64,000 nt of DNA from the NCBI GenBank assembly GCA_031551635.1, contig JAVBNH010000008.1:1-64000 (forward strand), written 5' to 3'. Source of the DNA: JAVBNH01 sp031551635. GTDB taxonomy: Bacteria; Bacillota; Clostridia; Oscillospirales; Acutalibacteraceae. Of this stretch, positions 1 to 8,392 are shown piece after piece (position 1 is the stretch's first letter; every line of letters starts with the position of its first letter). The notes beneath the pieces were generated by a model. The model was not told where the DNA came from. It did not search any database and saw only the letters and a list, made by a program, of their open reading frames with translations. The position numbers and the translations under genes are program-made.

Positions 1-696
1 AACATTTACCTTGAGAATGGCTCCGCCCTCGTCAAGCACAGCCTCGAGCTGTATTCCCCTCTCGCGCAGGGTATTGACTATCGCAACCGCGCCGCTTGTG
101 ACAGTTGACATAACCTCCTCATCGTGACCAAAGCAGAGATAAATCCCCCTTGCGGGCGTAAATCCTTCCTCAAGCAGCTCCTCAAGAGCCTCCATTACTC
201 CGATTAGCTGATTTTTCATATCCAGCGAGCCGCGCCCCCAGATAAACTCGCCGTCATTGTGACCGCTGAAGGCGGGATAAGTCCAGTCCTGCTCAGTCCC
301 GCGCGACACGGGAACAACATCCATATGCGCGAGCATGGCAATCGGCTTGAGCGACTTATCTGAACCCTCGAGGTAGTAAAGCAAGCTCCCCCGGGCGATT
401 ATTTCACGGCTGAGTCTCATATTTACCAGCGGATACCTCTCTTCGAGAAAGGTGTGAAAACGCTCGAATTTTTCCCAGTCGACTTTTTCGGGGTCGGGGT
501 TGGAGACTGATTCGATTTTTATCGCGTCACTCAAGTCGTTCATATACCGCTCAAGGTTAACCTTCTCCTCAGGAAAAGGCGTGTATTCCTTTTTTTCCTC
601 CCGGAATTTCGCGGCTTTTATAGCGGCATAAGCGGACGCGCCGCCTGCTGCCGTAATGGCGGCGGTTTTCGCAAGTGTTTTTGAAAGCTTTTTCAT
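1..696 (-). CDS. M20-family metallopeptidase, N-terminal part (gene runs off the window)
   Basis: I translated this reading frame myself; it starts at the ATG at 696 and stays open to base 1, so the 232 residues are the N-terminal part only. After a short hydrophobic N-terminal stretch come the zinc-peptidase signatures: HMDVVP (H124, D126), GRGSLDMK (bridging D159) and GHDEE (E193/E194). These fit the M20 carboxypeptidase/aminoacylase family, close to the PM20D1/CPS1 type, which hydrolyses terminal amide bonds of small peptides or N-acyl amino acids with two metal ions. The MFS gene ends 19 bases upstream, so the two are probably co-transcribed. Substrate cannot be told. Confidence 0.88.
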   Translation of the reverse strand, partial: MKKLSKTLAKTAAITAAGGASAYAAIKAAKFREEKKEYTPFPEEKVNLERYMNDLSDAIKIESVSNPDPEKVDWEKFERFHTFLEERYPLVNMRLSREIIARGSLLYYLEGSDKSLKPIAMLAHMDVVPVSRGTEQDWTYPAFSGHNDGEFIWGRGSLDMKNQLIGVMEALEELLEEGFTPARGIYLCFGHDEEVMSTVTSGAVAIVNTLRERGIQLEAVLDEGGAILKVNV

Positions 697-715
697 TAGT
701 GTCTCACTCCGTTTT

Positions 716-1948
716 TTATGACTCTATATTTATTTCATTTTCCTTTGGTGAAGTCTCGCCTATTTGAATCATTTCCTTGAAGAAAAGAGTTAATAAAGAT
801 ATTGCAACCATTATTATTCCGGAAATAATCAGCTCGGTTTCAACGCTGATTTTGTCAGCGAGAGGACCGAAAACTATCATTGACATGGGCATTGCCGCGC
901 TGCCGATTATGCTCGAGAGGGAAAAAACCCTGCCTATAAGCTCCGGCTTGACCTTCGTCTGCAGCACGGTCATCGAGCCGATATTGATTCCTGGCATGAC
1001 AAGCCCCATTGGGAACATTATGCATAGGTAAACCGTAAAGCTCGGCGAGAAGCCCATGAGCAGTGTCGTTAGTCCGAAAATAATACATGAGCCTATCAGC
1101 AGCTTAACGGCATTTTTCATCTTTGTAGCAATAATGCCGACAACTACACCGCCTATTGTGCTGCCCGCGGCAAAGACAATTTCATGCACCACGAGCCTCC
1201 AGGATTCATCGCCGAAGCTCCGCGCGACAAGCAGCGGGGTCATAAACACAACCGGTCCGAACATCAGAGCGTAAAAAAGGTAGAACCCCAAAAATTGCCT
1301 TAGCCATTTGGTGAAAAAAACATATCTGAGCCCTATCGACATATCCTTGAATATGTGCTGTCTCTCTAAATGCGAGGTGTCTCGTGGCAGTACCTTCAGC
1401 ACAACAAGAAATGCAATTCCTATAATAGCGGTTATAACATCAACCCAAAAGACCGACTGGAGCCCCATCAGCTCATAAAGTCCTCCTGCGGCGGCAGGGC
1501 AAACAAGCATCATAATACTCTGAATAGTTTGGTTGACGCTGTTTATTCTCATCATCTTTTCCTGCGGCGCGAGCTCTGTGATAAAGGCACCGACTGCCGG
1601 CTGCTGAACACCCGCACCTAAAGAGCGGACGGCTGAGATAAAAAACAGCAGCCAGATTTCTCTGTAACCCAGTGTAAAGGCTATCGCGAGAAAGGCAGTA
1701 CAGACGGCAATGGTTGCGTCCGCCGCTATAATCAGTTTTTTTCTGTTATACCTGTCTGCCCAGACGCCCGAAAAAAGTGAAATCAATACCTGAGGCAAAA
1801 ATCCGCAAAGTGTCGCGAGGGTAATCATCATGCCGTTTTTTGTCTCGAGGGTAATATGCCAGCTTATCGCGTACTGTACCAGCATGGAGCCGAAGATAGT
1901 CACAGTCTGACCGCTGATAAAAAGGACAACTTTTTTTTGCCAGTTCAT
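716..1948 (-). CDS. MFS drug/macrolide-type efflux transporter
   Basis: This 410-residue protein has about twelve hydrophobic segments and the usual length of a major facilitator. The loop between segments 2 and 3 reads GVWADRYNRKK, the typical MFS motif A (G-x-x-x-D-R-x-x-R-K). The overall pattern, including GRVFSLSS near residue 345, resembles the Mef(A)/MFS_3 group of Gram-positive exporters, so efflux of a hydrophobic compound is likelier than sugar uptake. It lies first in a probable two-gene operon with the M20 peptidase. The ribosome site (GAAAGTG) is weak. The exported compound is unknown; membership of the mefA resistance class is not claimed. Confidence 0.85.
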   Translation of the reverse strand: MNWQKKVVLFISGQTVTIFGSMLVQYAISWHITLETKNGMMITLATLCGFLPQVLISLFSGVWADRYNRKKLIIAADATIAVCTAFLAIAFTLGYREIWLLFFISAVRSLGAGVQQPAVGAFITELAPQEKMMRINSVNQTIQSIMMLVCPAAAGGLYELMGLQSVFWVDVITAIIGIAFLVVLKVLPRDTSHLERQHIFKDMSIGLRYVFFTKWLRQFLGFYLFYALMFGPVVFMTPLLVARSFGDESWRLVVHEIVFAAGSTIGGVVVGIIATKMKNAVKLLIGSCIIFGLTTLLMGFSPSFTVYLCIMFPMGLVMPGINIGSMTVLQTKVKPELIGRVFSLSSIIGSAAMPMSMIVFGPLADKISVETELIISGIIMVAISLLTLFFKEMIQIGETSPKENEINIES

Positions 1949-2056
1949 TTTATTTTCACTTTCAATAATATTTTGTTTTGAAAATGCTATAGATTCAAAC
2001 AGTATAACATATTATTTTATATCTTACCATACCTAAAAAAAAATATTTAGTATAAA

Positions 2057-2085
2057 TTGACATCAGATGTATTTAATGATATAAT
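2057..2085 (+). promoter_or_regulatory. Sigma-A promoter of the GPH transporter / GH4 operon
   Basis: A perfect -35 TTGACA (2057-2062) and -10 TATAAT (2080-2085) are separated by 17 bases. The predicted start near 2092 leaves a leader of about 68 bases. A strong GGGGGA ribosome site at 2149-2154 precedes the ATG at 2160. No operator was recognised. Confidence 0.85.
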
Positions 2086-2159
2086 TTTTTATGCAATGCT
2101 CCAAATAAAATGAAAAGGGAATAACCACTGCGCGCTGCGGGTTATTTAGGGGGAATAGT

Positions 2160-3863
2160 ATGGCGTCAATAACCGGTTTAATCATGCGTCCGGTCAATTA
2201 CATCAAGTCCTACTGGCGTGTACCTAAAGAGGGCGAGCATGTCTCGCTCAAGGAGCTTTCCTATTACGGCATGGGCGGTATGGGCATCTACCTCGCGGGT
2301 GATGTTTTCGCAATGCTGATGTTCACTGGCACAGCCTCGGTCACAGGCATGATATACGGTATAGAAATCAGGCATGCTTATATCATAGGTATCATCGGCA
2401 CAATTATCGGTTATCTTCTCACACCCCTAGGCATTATGATTACTGACAATCTCGGTAATCTCTCGAAAAAAACTATGCGAACCATTCATGTTGTCTCAGC
2501 CATTGCGGCTCTTGCCAGCGTCGGACTGTGGTTTATGCAGTCCACACGCTTCGACACGATTCTCAGGGATTTATATAAGCATATCGCAATTAAAATTGTC
2601 TGCACGATTATCAGCAATTATCTCGGAATTTATGTCTTGAAATTTTTCGGCAAAAAATATGGCAAGTATAAGCCGCACATGGTGCTTTTCGGAATTCCCA
2701 CGCTAATACTCGCGACAATTTATGTTTTTATGCCGTATCAGGAGCTTACATATTCCACGAAATTAATCCGCACACATATCATTACCAATCTGATTTTTAT
2801 GTTCAACGGTCCCTACACGGGAAATGTCGGCACGATTCAGGGGCTTATGACACCGAACTCGCAGGAGCGCACAAAGATTTTTTCTTTTATGCCCATGCTG
2901 CTCGGTCTTTTCCGCTCGATTTTTGGAATTATTTTCCCGATTATCGCCTCATTTACCGGCGGAGTGCTTGACATCACCTCTTACCGCTACGTTGTACCGA
3001 TTATCGGCGCAATCGGCATAATAGAAGGATTTTTCATTATAAAAGCAAAGGAAAGGGTCGTTGTTCCAAAAGACCACAAAGTCAAGGTAAATATTCTAGA
3101 ATCGGCAAAGGTGGTTTTCAGCAATAAATATTTGTGGATAAAGAATATTTCCGACCTTTTCGGCGGCTTCGCAAATATGTGCGACGGCGTATTGAACTGG
3201 ATTGTTCTTTACGGCACACGAATGCAGTGGGTTTACGGACTGCTGCTGAATATCACATATCTACCGGGCAACATAGGTAATATGATAACGCCGCTTGTGA
3301 CACGACGATACTCAAAACGAACGTCGATTTTATTCATGAAGTCGATTCAGTTTGTCCTGCGTTTCGGACTGATTGGGGTAATACTCATCCCAAGTGATGT
3401 CGGTAAAATAGTCATAGTTATGGCTGTGAGCATGATAAGCGGCATTTTCAATGCGACAGCCAGCGTCATTCAAAACACGCTGATGCCTGATGTGTGGGAC
3501 TTCCTGCAGTGGAAAACGGGCAAACGGCTGGAGGCGAGCACAGGGCTGTTCGGCTATCTGACAACACCGCTCGGGCAGCTGCTCGGCTTTATATCGCCAT
3601 ACATTTTGAAGGTCTGCGGGCTTGTCAGCGACTGGGACATAATGTATGACCCGGTTATCAGGAACCGCCTGATAACAATACATATAGTGATAACCTTCGC
3701 GGGAATGATTATTTCCTATCTCCCATATTCCTTCTGGGATTTAACACCTGAAAAGATGAAAAAAATTGCGTCCGATTTACAAAAAAGAGCGGATGCTACC
3801 GCTGAAAACACAAATGAAGCCACAGCGAAGACCCTAACGGAAGGCGGTGAGGTCAATGCTTAA
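2160..3863 (+). CDS. GPH-family (MelB/LacY-like) sugar:cation symporter
   Basis: This 567-residue protein has about twelve membrane segments and a hydrophilic Ala/Thr/Glu-rich tail. Its arrangement resembles MFS_2-type GPH symporters, which import melibiose, lactose, xylosides or glucuronides with Na+ or H+. It is longer than the usual 450-500 residues because of N-terminal and C-terminal extensions. It is the first gene after the perfect promoter at 2057-2085 and overlaps the next gene by 8 bases. The GH4 enzyme three genes downstream suggests an alpha-galactoside or related disaccharide as substrate; this is an inference from position. Confidence 0.8.
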   Translation: MASITGLIMRPVNYIKSYWRVPKEGEHVSLKELSYYGMGGMGIYLAGDVFAMLMFTGTASVTGMIYGIEIRHAYIIGIIGTIIGYLLTPLGIMITDNLGNLSKKTMRTIHVVSAIAALASVGLWFMQSTRFDTILRDLYKHIAIKIVCTIISNYLGIYVLKFFGKKYGKYKPHMVLFGIPTLILATIYVFMPYQELTYSTKLIRTHIITNLIFMFNGPYTGNVGTIQGLMTPNSQERTKIFSFMPMLLGLFRSIFGIIFPIIASFTGGVLDITSYRYVVPIIGAIGIIEGFFIIKAKERVVVPKDHKVKVNILESAKVVFSNKYLWIKNISDLFGGFANMCDGVLNWIVLYGTRMQWVYGLLLNITYLPGNIGNMITPLVTRRYSKRTSILFMKSIQFVLRFGLIGVILIPSDVGKIVIVMAVSMISGIFNATASVIQNTLMPDVWDFLQWKTGKRLEASTGLFGYLTTPLGQLLGFISPYILKVCGLVSDWDIMYDPVIRNRLITIHIVITFAGMIISYLPYSFWDLTPEKMKKIASDLQKRADATAENTNEATAKTLTEGGEVNA

Positions 3864-4686
3864 AAAACTGACCGCCGTTATTTCGATTCTAATATTATTA
3901 AGCCTTACGCTCAGCTCCTGCCAGAGAGAAAAGGAAGGCAACATTGAATTTTTACTAAATAAAGACACGGACACCTACTCCCTTGTCTATTATACCGACG
4001 TCACAAACCAGACCGAGCTGATTATCCCCGACACATACAATGGCAAGGTTGTCGACAGCATAGGCGAGCTTGCCATTAACTCCGCCGATACCCTTAAAAA
4101 AATTGTTATCGGAAAAAACATTACCAATGTCGACAAGTGGGGCATAACTGCATGTACACATCTTCAATGGATTGAGGTTTCACCCGAAAACATGAACTAT
4201 GCTTCCCTTGAAGGCGTTTTATACAGCAAAGACATGAAAACACTGCACACATATCCTAATGCGAATCAGGCAGTTTATGAAAAAGACGGCAAGCTAACAA
4301 AAACCGCTGAATTTACAGTTCCGGAAGGTGTTGAAACAATAGCTCACGCGGCGTTTTACAAGTGTTTTGCTCTAGAAAAAATAAACTTCCCTTCCACCCT
4401 CAAAACCATTGACACCCGCGCATTTCACCGCTGTGAAATATTGAAAGAAATCACATTCCCCGAAGGATTGGAATTAATCGGTAATGATGCTTTTCTCGGT
4501 TGCAAGGGGCTAACTGAAATCACCATGCCCTCAACGATTAAAGAAATCGGCGAATATGCGTTTTATAATGCCGAAAACATAACAAAAGTCACATTCAACA
4601 CTCAGGAGAGTAATGTAAAGCTCGGCAAAAAATGGGCGCCCTCCGTTGCGGGTAGAGCAAGCAGTACCGAAATTATTTGGAAATGA
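3856..4686 (+). CDS. BspA-like leucine-rich-repeat lipoprotein
   Basis: I chose the ATG at 3856, not the GTG at 3847, because GGTGAGG lies just upstream and the product then begins with a clean lipoprotein signal: lysines, a hydrophobic core and the lipobox L-S-S-C at Cys22. The mature protein carries LRR_5 (BspA/TpLRR) repeats, with recurring patterns such as I-x-x-x-A-F-x-x-C and L-x-x-I-x-x-P. Such proteins are surface-anchored binding or adhesion modules and are common in gut Firmicutes. The start overlaps the transporter gene by 8 bases. A role in sugar capture for the transporter is possible but unproven. Confidence 0.8.
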   Translation: MLKKLTAVISILILLSLTLSSCQREKEGNIEFLLNKDTDTYSLVYYTDVTNQTELIIPDTYNGKVVDSIGELAINSADTLKKIVIGKNITNVDKWGITACTHLQWIEVSPENMNYASLEGVLYSKDMKTLHTYPNANQAVYEKDGKLTKTAEFTVPEGVETIAHAAFYKCFALEKINFPSTLKTIDTRAFHRCEILKEITFPEGLELIGNDAFLGCKGLTEITMPSTIKEIGEYAFYNAENITKVTFNTQESNVKLGKKWAPSVAGRASSTEIIWK

Positions 4687-4711
4687 ATTATCATATAGAT
4701 GGGGAGATTGT

Positions 4712-6061
4712 ATGCTGAAGTTTTTTATCTGTACGGATACGCACACCTATGCCTATGATGTAGCCGGTCCGACCGACCACAAGGACCAGGTAACGCATAA
4801 CGAGAGCTGCGCAATAATTGACGCGGCTTTTGAGGAAATGATTTCGCGAACCGATGTTGATATTATTCTGGTTTCGGGTGACCTGACAAACAGCGGTCAC
4901 CGCGAGGAGCACAAGGCGTTTATCTCAAGGCTTCGCAAGCTGAAGGCGGCAGGAAAAAGGGTGTATGTCATCACCGCCACCCATGATTACGGCAGCATGA
5001 AGCCTGATGGCGAGCCTCTGGAAAGCGGCGCAGACCGCGTTGACAGGAGAGAGCTGCGCGCGATGTATGAGGAATTCGGCTTTAACGAGGCTATCGCCGA
5101 ATATAAAGACCTGACCTATATAGTCCAGCTCGAGCCGGGCATACGCCTTTTTTGCCTGAATGACGACGGCGACGGAGGCGACAGACCGGGCTTTTATGAC
5201 GAATACCTTGAGTGGATTTTAAAGGAGCTTAAGAAAGCTGAGGATGAAAATCAGTTTGTGCTCGCGATGTGTCACCACCCGACTATGCCGCCCTCGCCAG
5301 TTTATAAGCTTATCGCACCGACAAATATGATTGTGGATTATGAGAACACCGACCGCACCTTTGCAGACGCGGGGCTGCGTTTCATGTTCACCGGTCACAC
5401 ACATATGCACCATATAAATTCAATAACCAGCGAAAAGGGCAACACTTATTATGACATTAACACCGGCGCTCTTGTAGGCGTACCCGCGCCTTACCGTGAG
5501 GTCACGGTTGACGGCGAAAACCTGAGTATCAAAACACGCCGTGTTAAAACCTTCAACTGGGACATGGGTGGGAAAACTACCGAAAAATACCTTGCCGACC
5601 ATTTTGACAGGATGCTTTCGGACTTTTTTTACTTCTTAGCCTTCGACCTTGACCGCTTTGCCGACCTTGCAAGAGGTGAATTCGGGCTTGATCAGAAAAT
5701 TGTCGAAAAATTCCGTTTTCCTCTGAAGCTCGGCGGAAAATTCCTCTATAAGCTGACCCTCGGAAAAGCAGGCAGACTCCTGTTTTGCAAGCGAAAAATT
5801 GACAAAAGCGTCAGAAATGTACTTGTGCGAGACCTTTTTGTCGAAGTGGTGAGAAATATTTACACAGGCGAGCAATATTATTCGGTTGACACCCCTATAG
5901 GCGCGGCGGCAAAAGAAATTCTTTCAAGGCTTGACAAGCTTCTGAAGCCGCTTGTGAAAAAACTGCCCTTTGAAAGTCTTTTCGACTTTGTCTATCCCCT
6001 GCTGTATGAAGGAAAACCCTCGCAGGACGCAGTTTTGCCTATTCTGCCGACTAAAAAATAA
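4712..6061 (+). CDS. Calcineurin-like metallophosphoesterase
   Basis: The start is set at the ATG at 4712, preceded by GGGGAG, giving 449 residues. Metallophosphoesterase motifs are visible in order: TDTH (D9, H11), GDLTN (D57), ATHD (H91, D92), CHHP (H188, H189) and GHTH (H229, H231). The third motif is normally GNH-D/E; here the metal-ligand Asn is Thr. The C-terminal 170 residues are a basic, family-specific extension. The gene lies between the lipoprotein and GH4 genes with gaps of 25 and 23 bases, so it is part of the same operon. The family contains nucleotide, phospholipid and sugar phosphatases; the substrate here is unknown. Confidence 0.8.
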   Translation: MLKFFICTDTHTYAYDVAGPTDHKDQVTHNESCAIIDAAFEEMISRTDVDIILVSGDLTNSGHREEHKAFISRLRKLKAAGKRVYVITATHDYGSMKPDGEPLESGADRVDRRELRAMYEEFGFNEAIAEYKDLTYIVQLEPGIRLFCLNDDGDGGDRPGFYDEYLEWILKELKKAEDENQFVLAMCHHPTMPPSPVYKLIAPTNMIVDYENTDRTFADAGLRFMFTGHTHMHHINSITSEKGNTYYDINTGALVGVPAPYREVTVDGENLSIKTRRVKTFNWDMGGKTTEKYLADHFDRMLSDFFYFLAFDLDRFADLARGEFGLDQKIVEKFRFPLKLGGKFLYKLTLGKAGRLLFCKRKIDKSVRNVLVRDLFVEVVRNIYTGEQYYSVDTPIGAAAKEILSRLDKLLKPLVKKLPFESLFDFVYPLLYEGKPSQDAVLPILPTKK

Positions 6062-6084
6062 AAAAATGAAAAGGAATAAATTAT

Positions 6085-7587
6085 ATGAGTTTTAAAGTTG
6101 CTTTTATCGGTGCGGGCTCTATTGGCTTCACCCGTCAGCTGATGACAGACCTCATGCGTATTGACGAATTCAGGGGAAACATTGAATTTGCATTTACTGA
6201 CATCAATGAGCGTAACCTCGATATGGTCACTCAGCTTTGTCAGAGAGACCTCGACATGAACGGCGTAAAAGTGAAAATCCAAAGCACACTAAACCGCAGA
6301 GAAGCCCTCACAGGTGCGAAATATGTCATTAGCTGCGCGAGAATCGGACTGCTTGAGGCTTTTGAGACAGACATAGAAATTCCGCTAAAATACGGCGTTG
6401 ACCAGTGTGTCGGAGACACAATCTGCATCGGCGGTATCATGTATGGTCAGCGCGGAATCGCCGCAATGCTTGATTTTTGCAAGGATATGCGCGAGGTCAG
6501 CGACCCGGATGTTATCCTGCTTAACTACCAAAACCCTAACGCGATGATGACCTGGGCTGCCAATAAATACGGCAAAATTCCGACTCTCGGGCTTTGCCAT
6601 GGCGTTCAGGGCGGCGAGCATCAGATTGCCCGCGCCCTCGGGATTCCTCACGAGGAACTGGATTTTATTGTCGCTGGGATAAACCATCAGACTTGGTATA
6701 TTTCCATTAAGCACAAAGGCAGAGTTATAACAAAAGAAGAGCTCCTCGCCGCATATGAAGCGGATGAAGAGCTTTCTGCAAATGAAAAAGTCAGAATTGA
6801 TATGCTGAAACGTTTCGGATATTATTCAACCGAATCCAACGGTCACCTCTCAGAATACTTGATGTGGTACAGAAAGCGTCCGGAAGACCTCGAGAACTGG
6901 ATAAGCCTCGCGGGCTGGTCTTGCGGCGAGACGGGCGGTTATCTGCGTGTTTGCACTGAGGGCAGAAACTGGTTTGAAACCGATTTCCCGAACTGGCTCA
7001 AGGACGAGCCGAAAAAATACGCGGGCGAAAAACGCTCTAGCGAGCACGGCTCTTTTATCATCGAGGGTCTGGAGCTTGGCAGACGTTACAGGGGCTGTTT
7101 TAATGTCATGAACAACGGCTCGATAAAGAATCTGCCCGATGAATGTATTGTTGAGGTTCCCTGCATTGCCGACGGAAACGGTATTGCTGTCACTCAAGTC
7201 GGCGAGCTGCCGCTCGGGTGCGCCGCTGTCTGCTCTCAGAGCATATGGGTTCAGCGTCTCGCGGTTGAAGCTGCCGTAATGGGTGACCCGACTCTCTTGA
7301 AACAGGCTGCGATGATGGACCCGCTGACCGGCGCTGTTTTAAATCCTGCCGAAATATCTCAGATGGTTGACGAAATGTTAATCGCGGGCGAAAAATGGCT
7401 GCCGCAATATTCCGGTGCGATAAAAAGCGCGAAAGAATATTTTGCCAAGGGGGATATTATTCCCTACCGCAATTATGAAAGCCCCGCGCGGCTTCACACA
7501 CGGACAATTGAGGAGCTTGCGGTTGATAAGGAAAAGGCCAGAAAGAACGCCGCGAATACTGACAAAGCAAATAATACTAATAGATAG
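6085..7587 (+). CDS. GH4 family alpha-galactosidase-like glycosidase
   Basis: This 500-residue protein has the NAD+-dependent GH4 fold: the dinucleotide motif GAGSIGFT at 9-16, the NYQNPNA segment near 147-153, the metal-binding C171-H172, and GINH at 198-201. GH4 enzymes need NAD+ and Mn2+ and cleave by an oxidation-elimination route in the cytoplasm. The CH-G-V-Q motif and length place it with MelA-type alpha-galactosidases, though alpha-galacturonidases look alike. The ATG at 6085 follows a GAAAAGGA ribosome site. It is the probable catabolic enzyme of the operon that starts with the GPH transporter. Confidence 0.85.
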   Translation: MSFKVAFIGAGSIGFTRQLMTDLMRIDEFRGNIEFAFTDINERNLDMVTQLCQRDLDMNGVKVKIQSTLNRREALTGAKYVISCARIGLLEAFETDIEIPLKYGVDQCVGDTICIGGIMYGQRGIAAMLDFCKDMREVSDPDVILLNYQNPNAMMTWAANKYGKIPTLGLCHGVQGGEHQIARALGIPHEELDFIVAGINHQTWYISIKHKGRVITKEELLAAYEADEELSANEKVRIDMLKRFGYYSTESNGHLSEYLMWYRKRPEDLENWISLAGWSCGETGGYLRVCTEGRNWFETDFPNWLKDEPKKYAGEKRSSEHGSFIIEGLELGRRYRGCFNVMNNGSIKNLPDECIVEVPCIADGNGIAVTQVGELPLGCAAVCSQSIWVQRLAVEAAVMGDPTLLKQAAMMDPLTGAVLNPAEISQMVDEMLIAGEKWLPQYSGAIKSAKEYFAKGDIIPYRNYESPARLHTRTIEELAVDKEKARKNAANTDKANNTNR

Positions 7588-7652
7588 AATTCATTATAAA
7601 ACTAGCAGAGTCGTCGCAGTCACATTGGCAATCCTAATTTTTTCAGAATGGA

Positions 7653-8378
7653 ATGATAAAAAGAATGGCAAACTGTCCGCATTGTAGTTATAAGCTGAAG
7701 CTTTGGGATATTCGCGCGGAATGCCCTAAATGCGGTGTCAATATCCCAAACTATAACTGGGAGGAAAGACTTGAGGAGGATTCTAAGCTTGCGGAGGCAG
7801 CCTTCGCGAAATTCAGCGTAAAAACGAATAATATGAAAAGCGCGCTTTTCGGAAATAGAGTCCGCATTGCGAGGTTTATTCTGACCTTTGCGCCGCTTAT
7901 AGCGCTTGTTATTCCTATAGCTAAAATCGACTGGTTTCTGCCCTTCGCCGACACTCCTGAGAAATCGCTGAGCATATTGAATCTTGTATTATACATCGTG
8001 GGTGAAGCTGACATCGGCTCGTTATTCGCTTTGATGAAAAGCGGAATAATCGGCACTGCAGTTACATTTTTCAATATTTCCGTTTTGCTGACACTGCTAG
8101 GAATAGTTTCTGCCGTGCTAAACTTTTTTGTGCTTGTTATAAGCAGCATAAAACTCCGTTTCAAGATGAATATTGCCCTGTGTGCCATCAGTGTACTGAG
8201 CTTTTGCGCGGCATTTTTCTTGTTTTCAGCCTTTTTTACAAAGCTTTCGGCGACCTCCGTCAACTTTATGGGCGGCGGTATGAGCTTCGGTTATTTTGTC
8301 GGTGTCGCTCTTTTTTGTGTCAATCTTTTTATGAACATCCATGTGGGAAAAAGCTTTAAGAAACAAATTTCCAAATAA
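7653..8378 (+). CDS. Zinc-ribbon membrane protein of unknown function
   Basis: The 241-residue product opens with a zinc ribbon, two C-P-x-C knuckles (CPHC and CPKC) within the first 30 residues. An acidic linker and about four membrane segments follow. I do not recognise the family. The ATG at 7653 is used here; a second in-frame ATG at 7665 is equally possible because neither has a strong ribosome site. It lies 65 bases after the GH4 gene and may be the last gene of that operon. It converges on the GH95 gene with only 14 bases between and no visible terminator. Confidence 0.7.
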   Translation: MIKRMANCPHCSYKLKLWDIRAECPKCGVNIPNYNWEERLEEDSKLAEAAFAKFSVKTNNMKSALFGNRVRIARFILTFAPLIALVIPIAKIDWFLPFADTPEKSLSILNLVLYIVGEADIGSLFALMKSGIIGTAVTFFNISVLLTLLGIVSAVLNFFVLVISSIKLRFKMNIALCAISVLSFCAAFFLFSAFFTKLSATSVNFMGGGMSFGYFVGVALFCVNLFMNIHVGKSFKKQISK

Positions 8379-8392
8379 TACTATTGACTGAT

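Noticed and set aside
716..1948. Calling the MFS protein a macrolide-resistance mef gene
   Set aside because: The likeness is general to the MefA/MFS_3 group and does not establish the resistance class or substrate.
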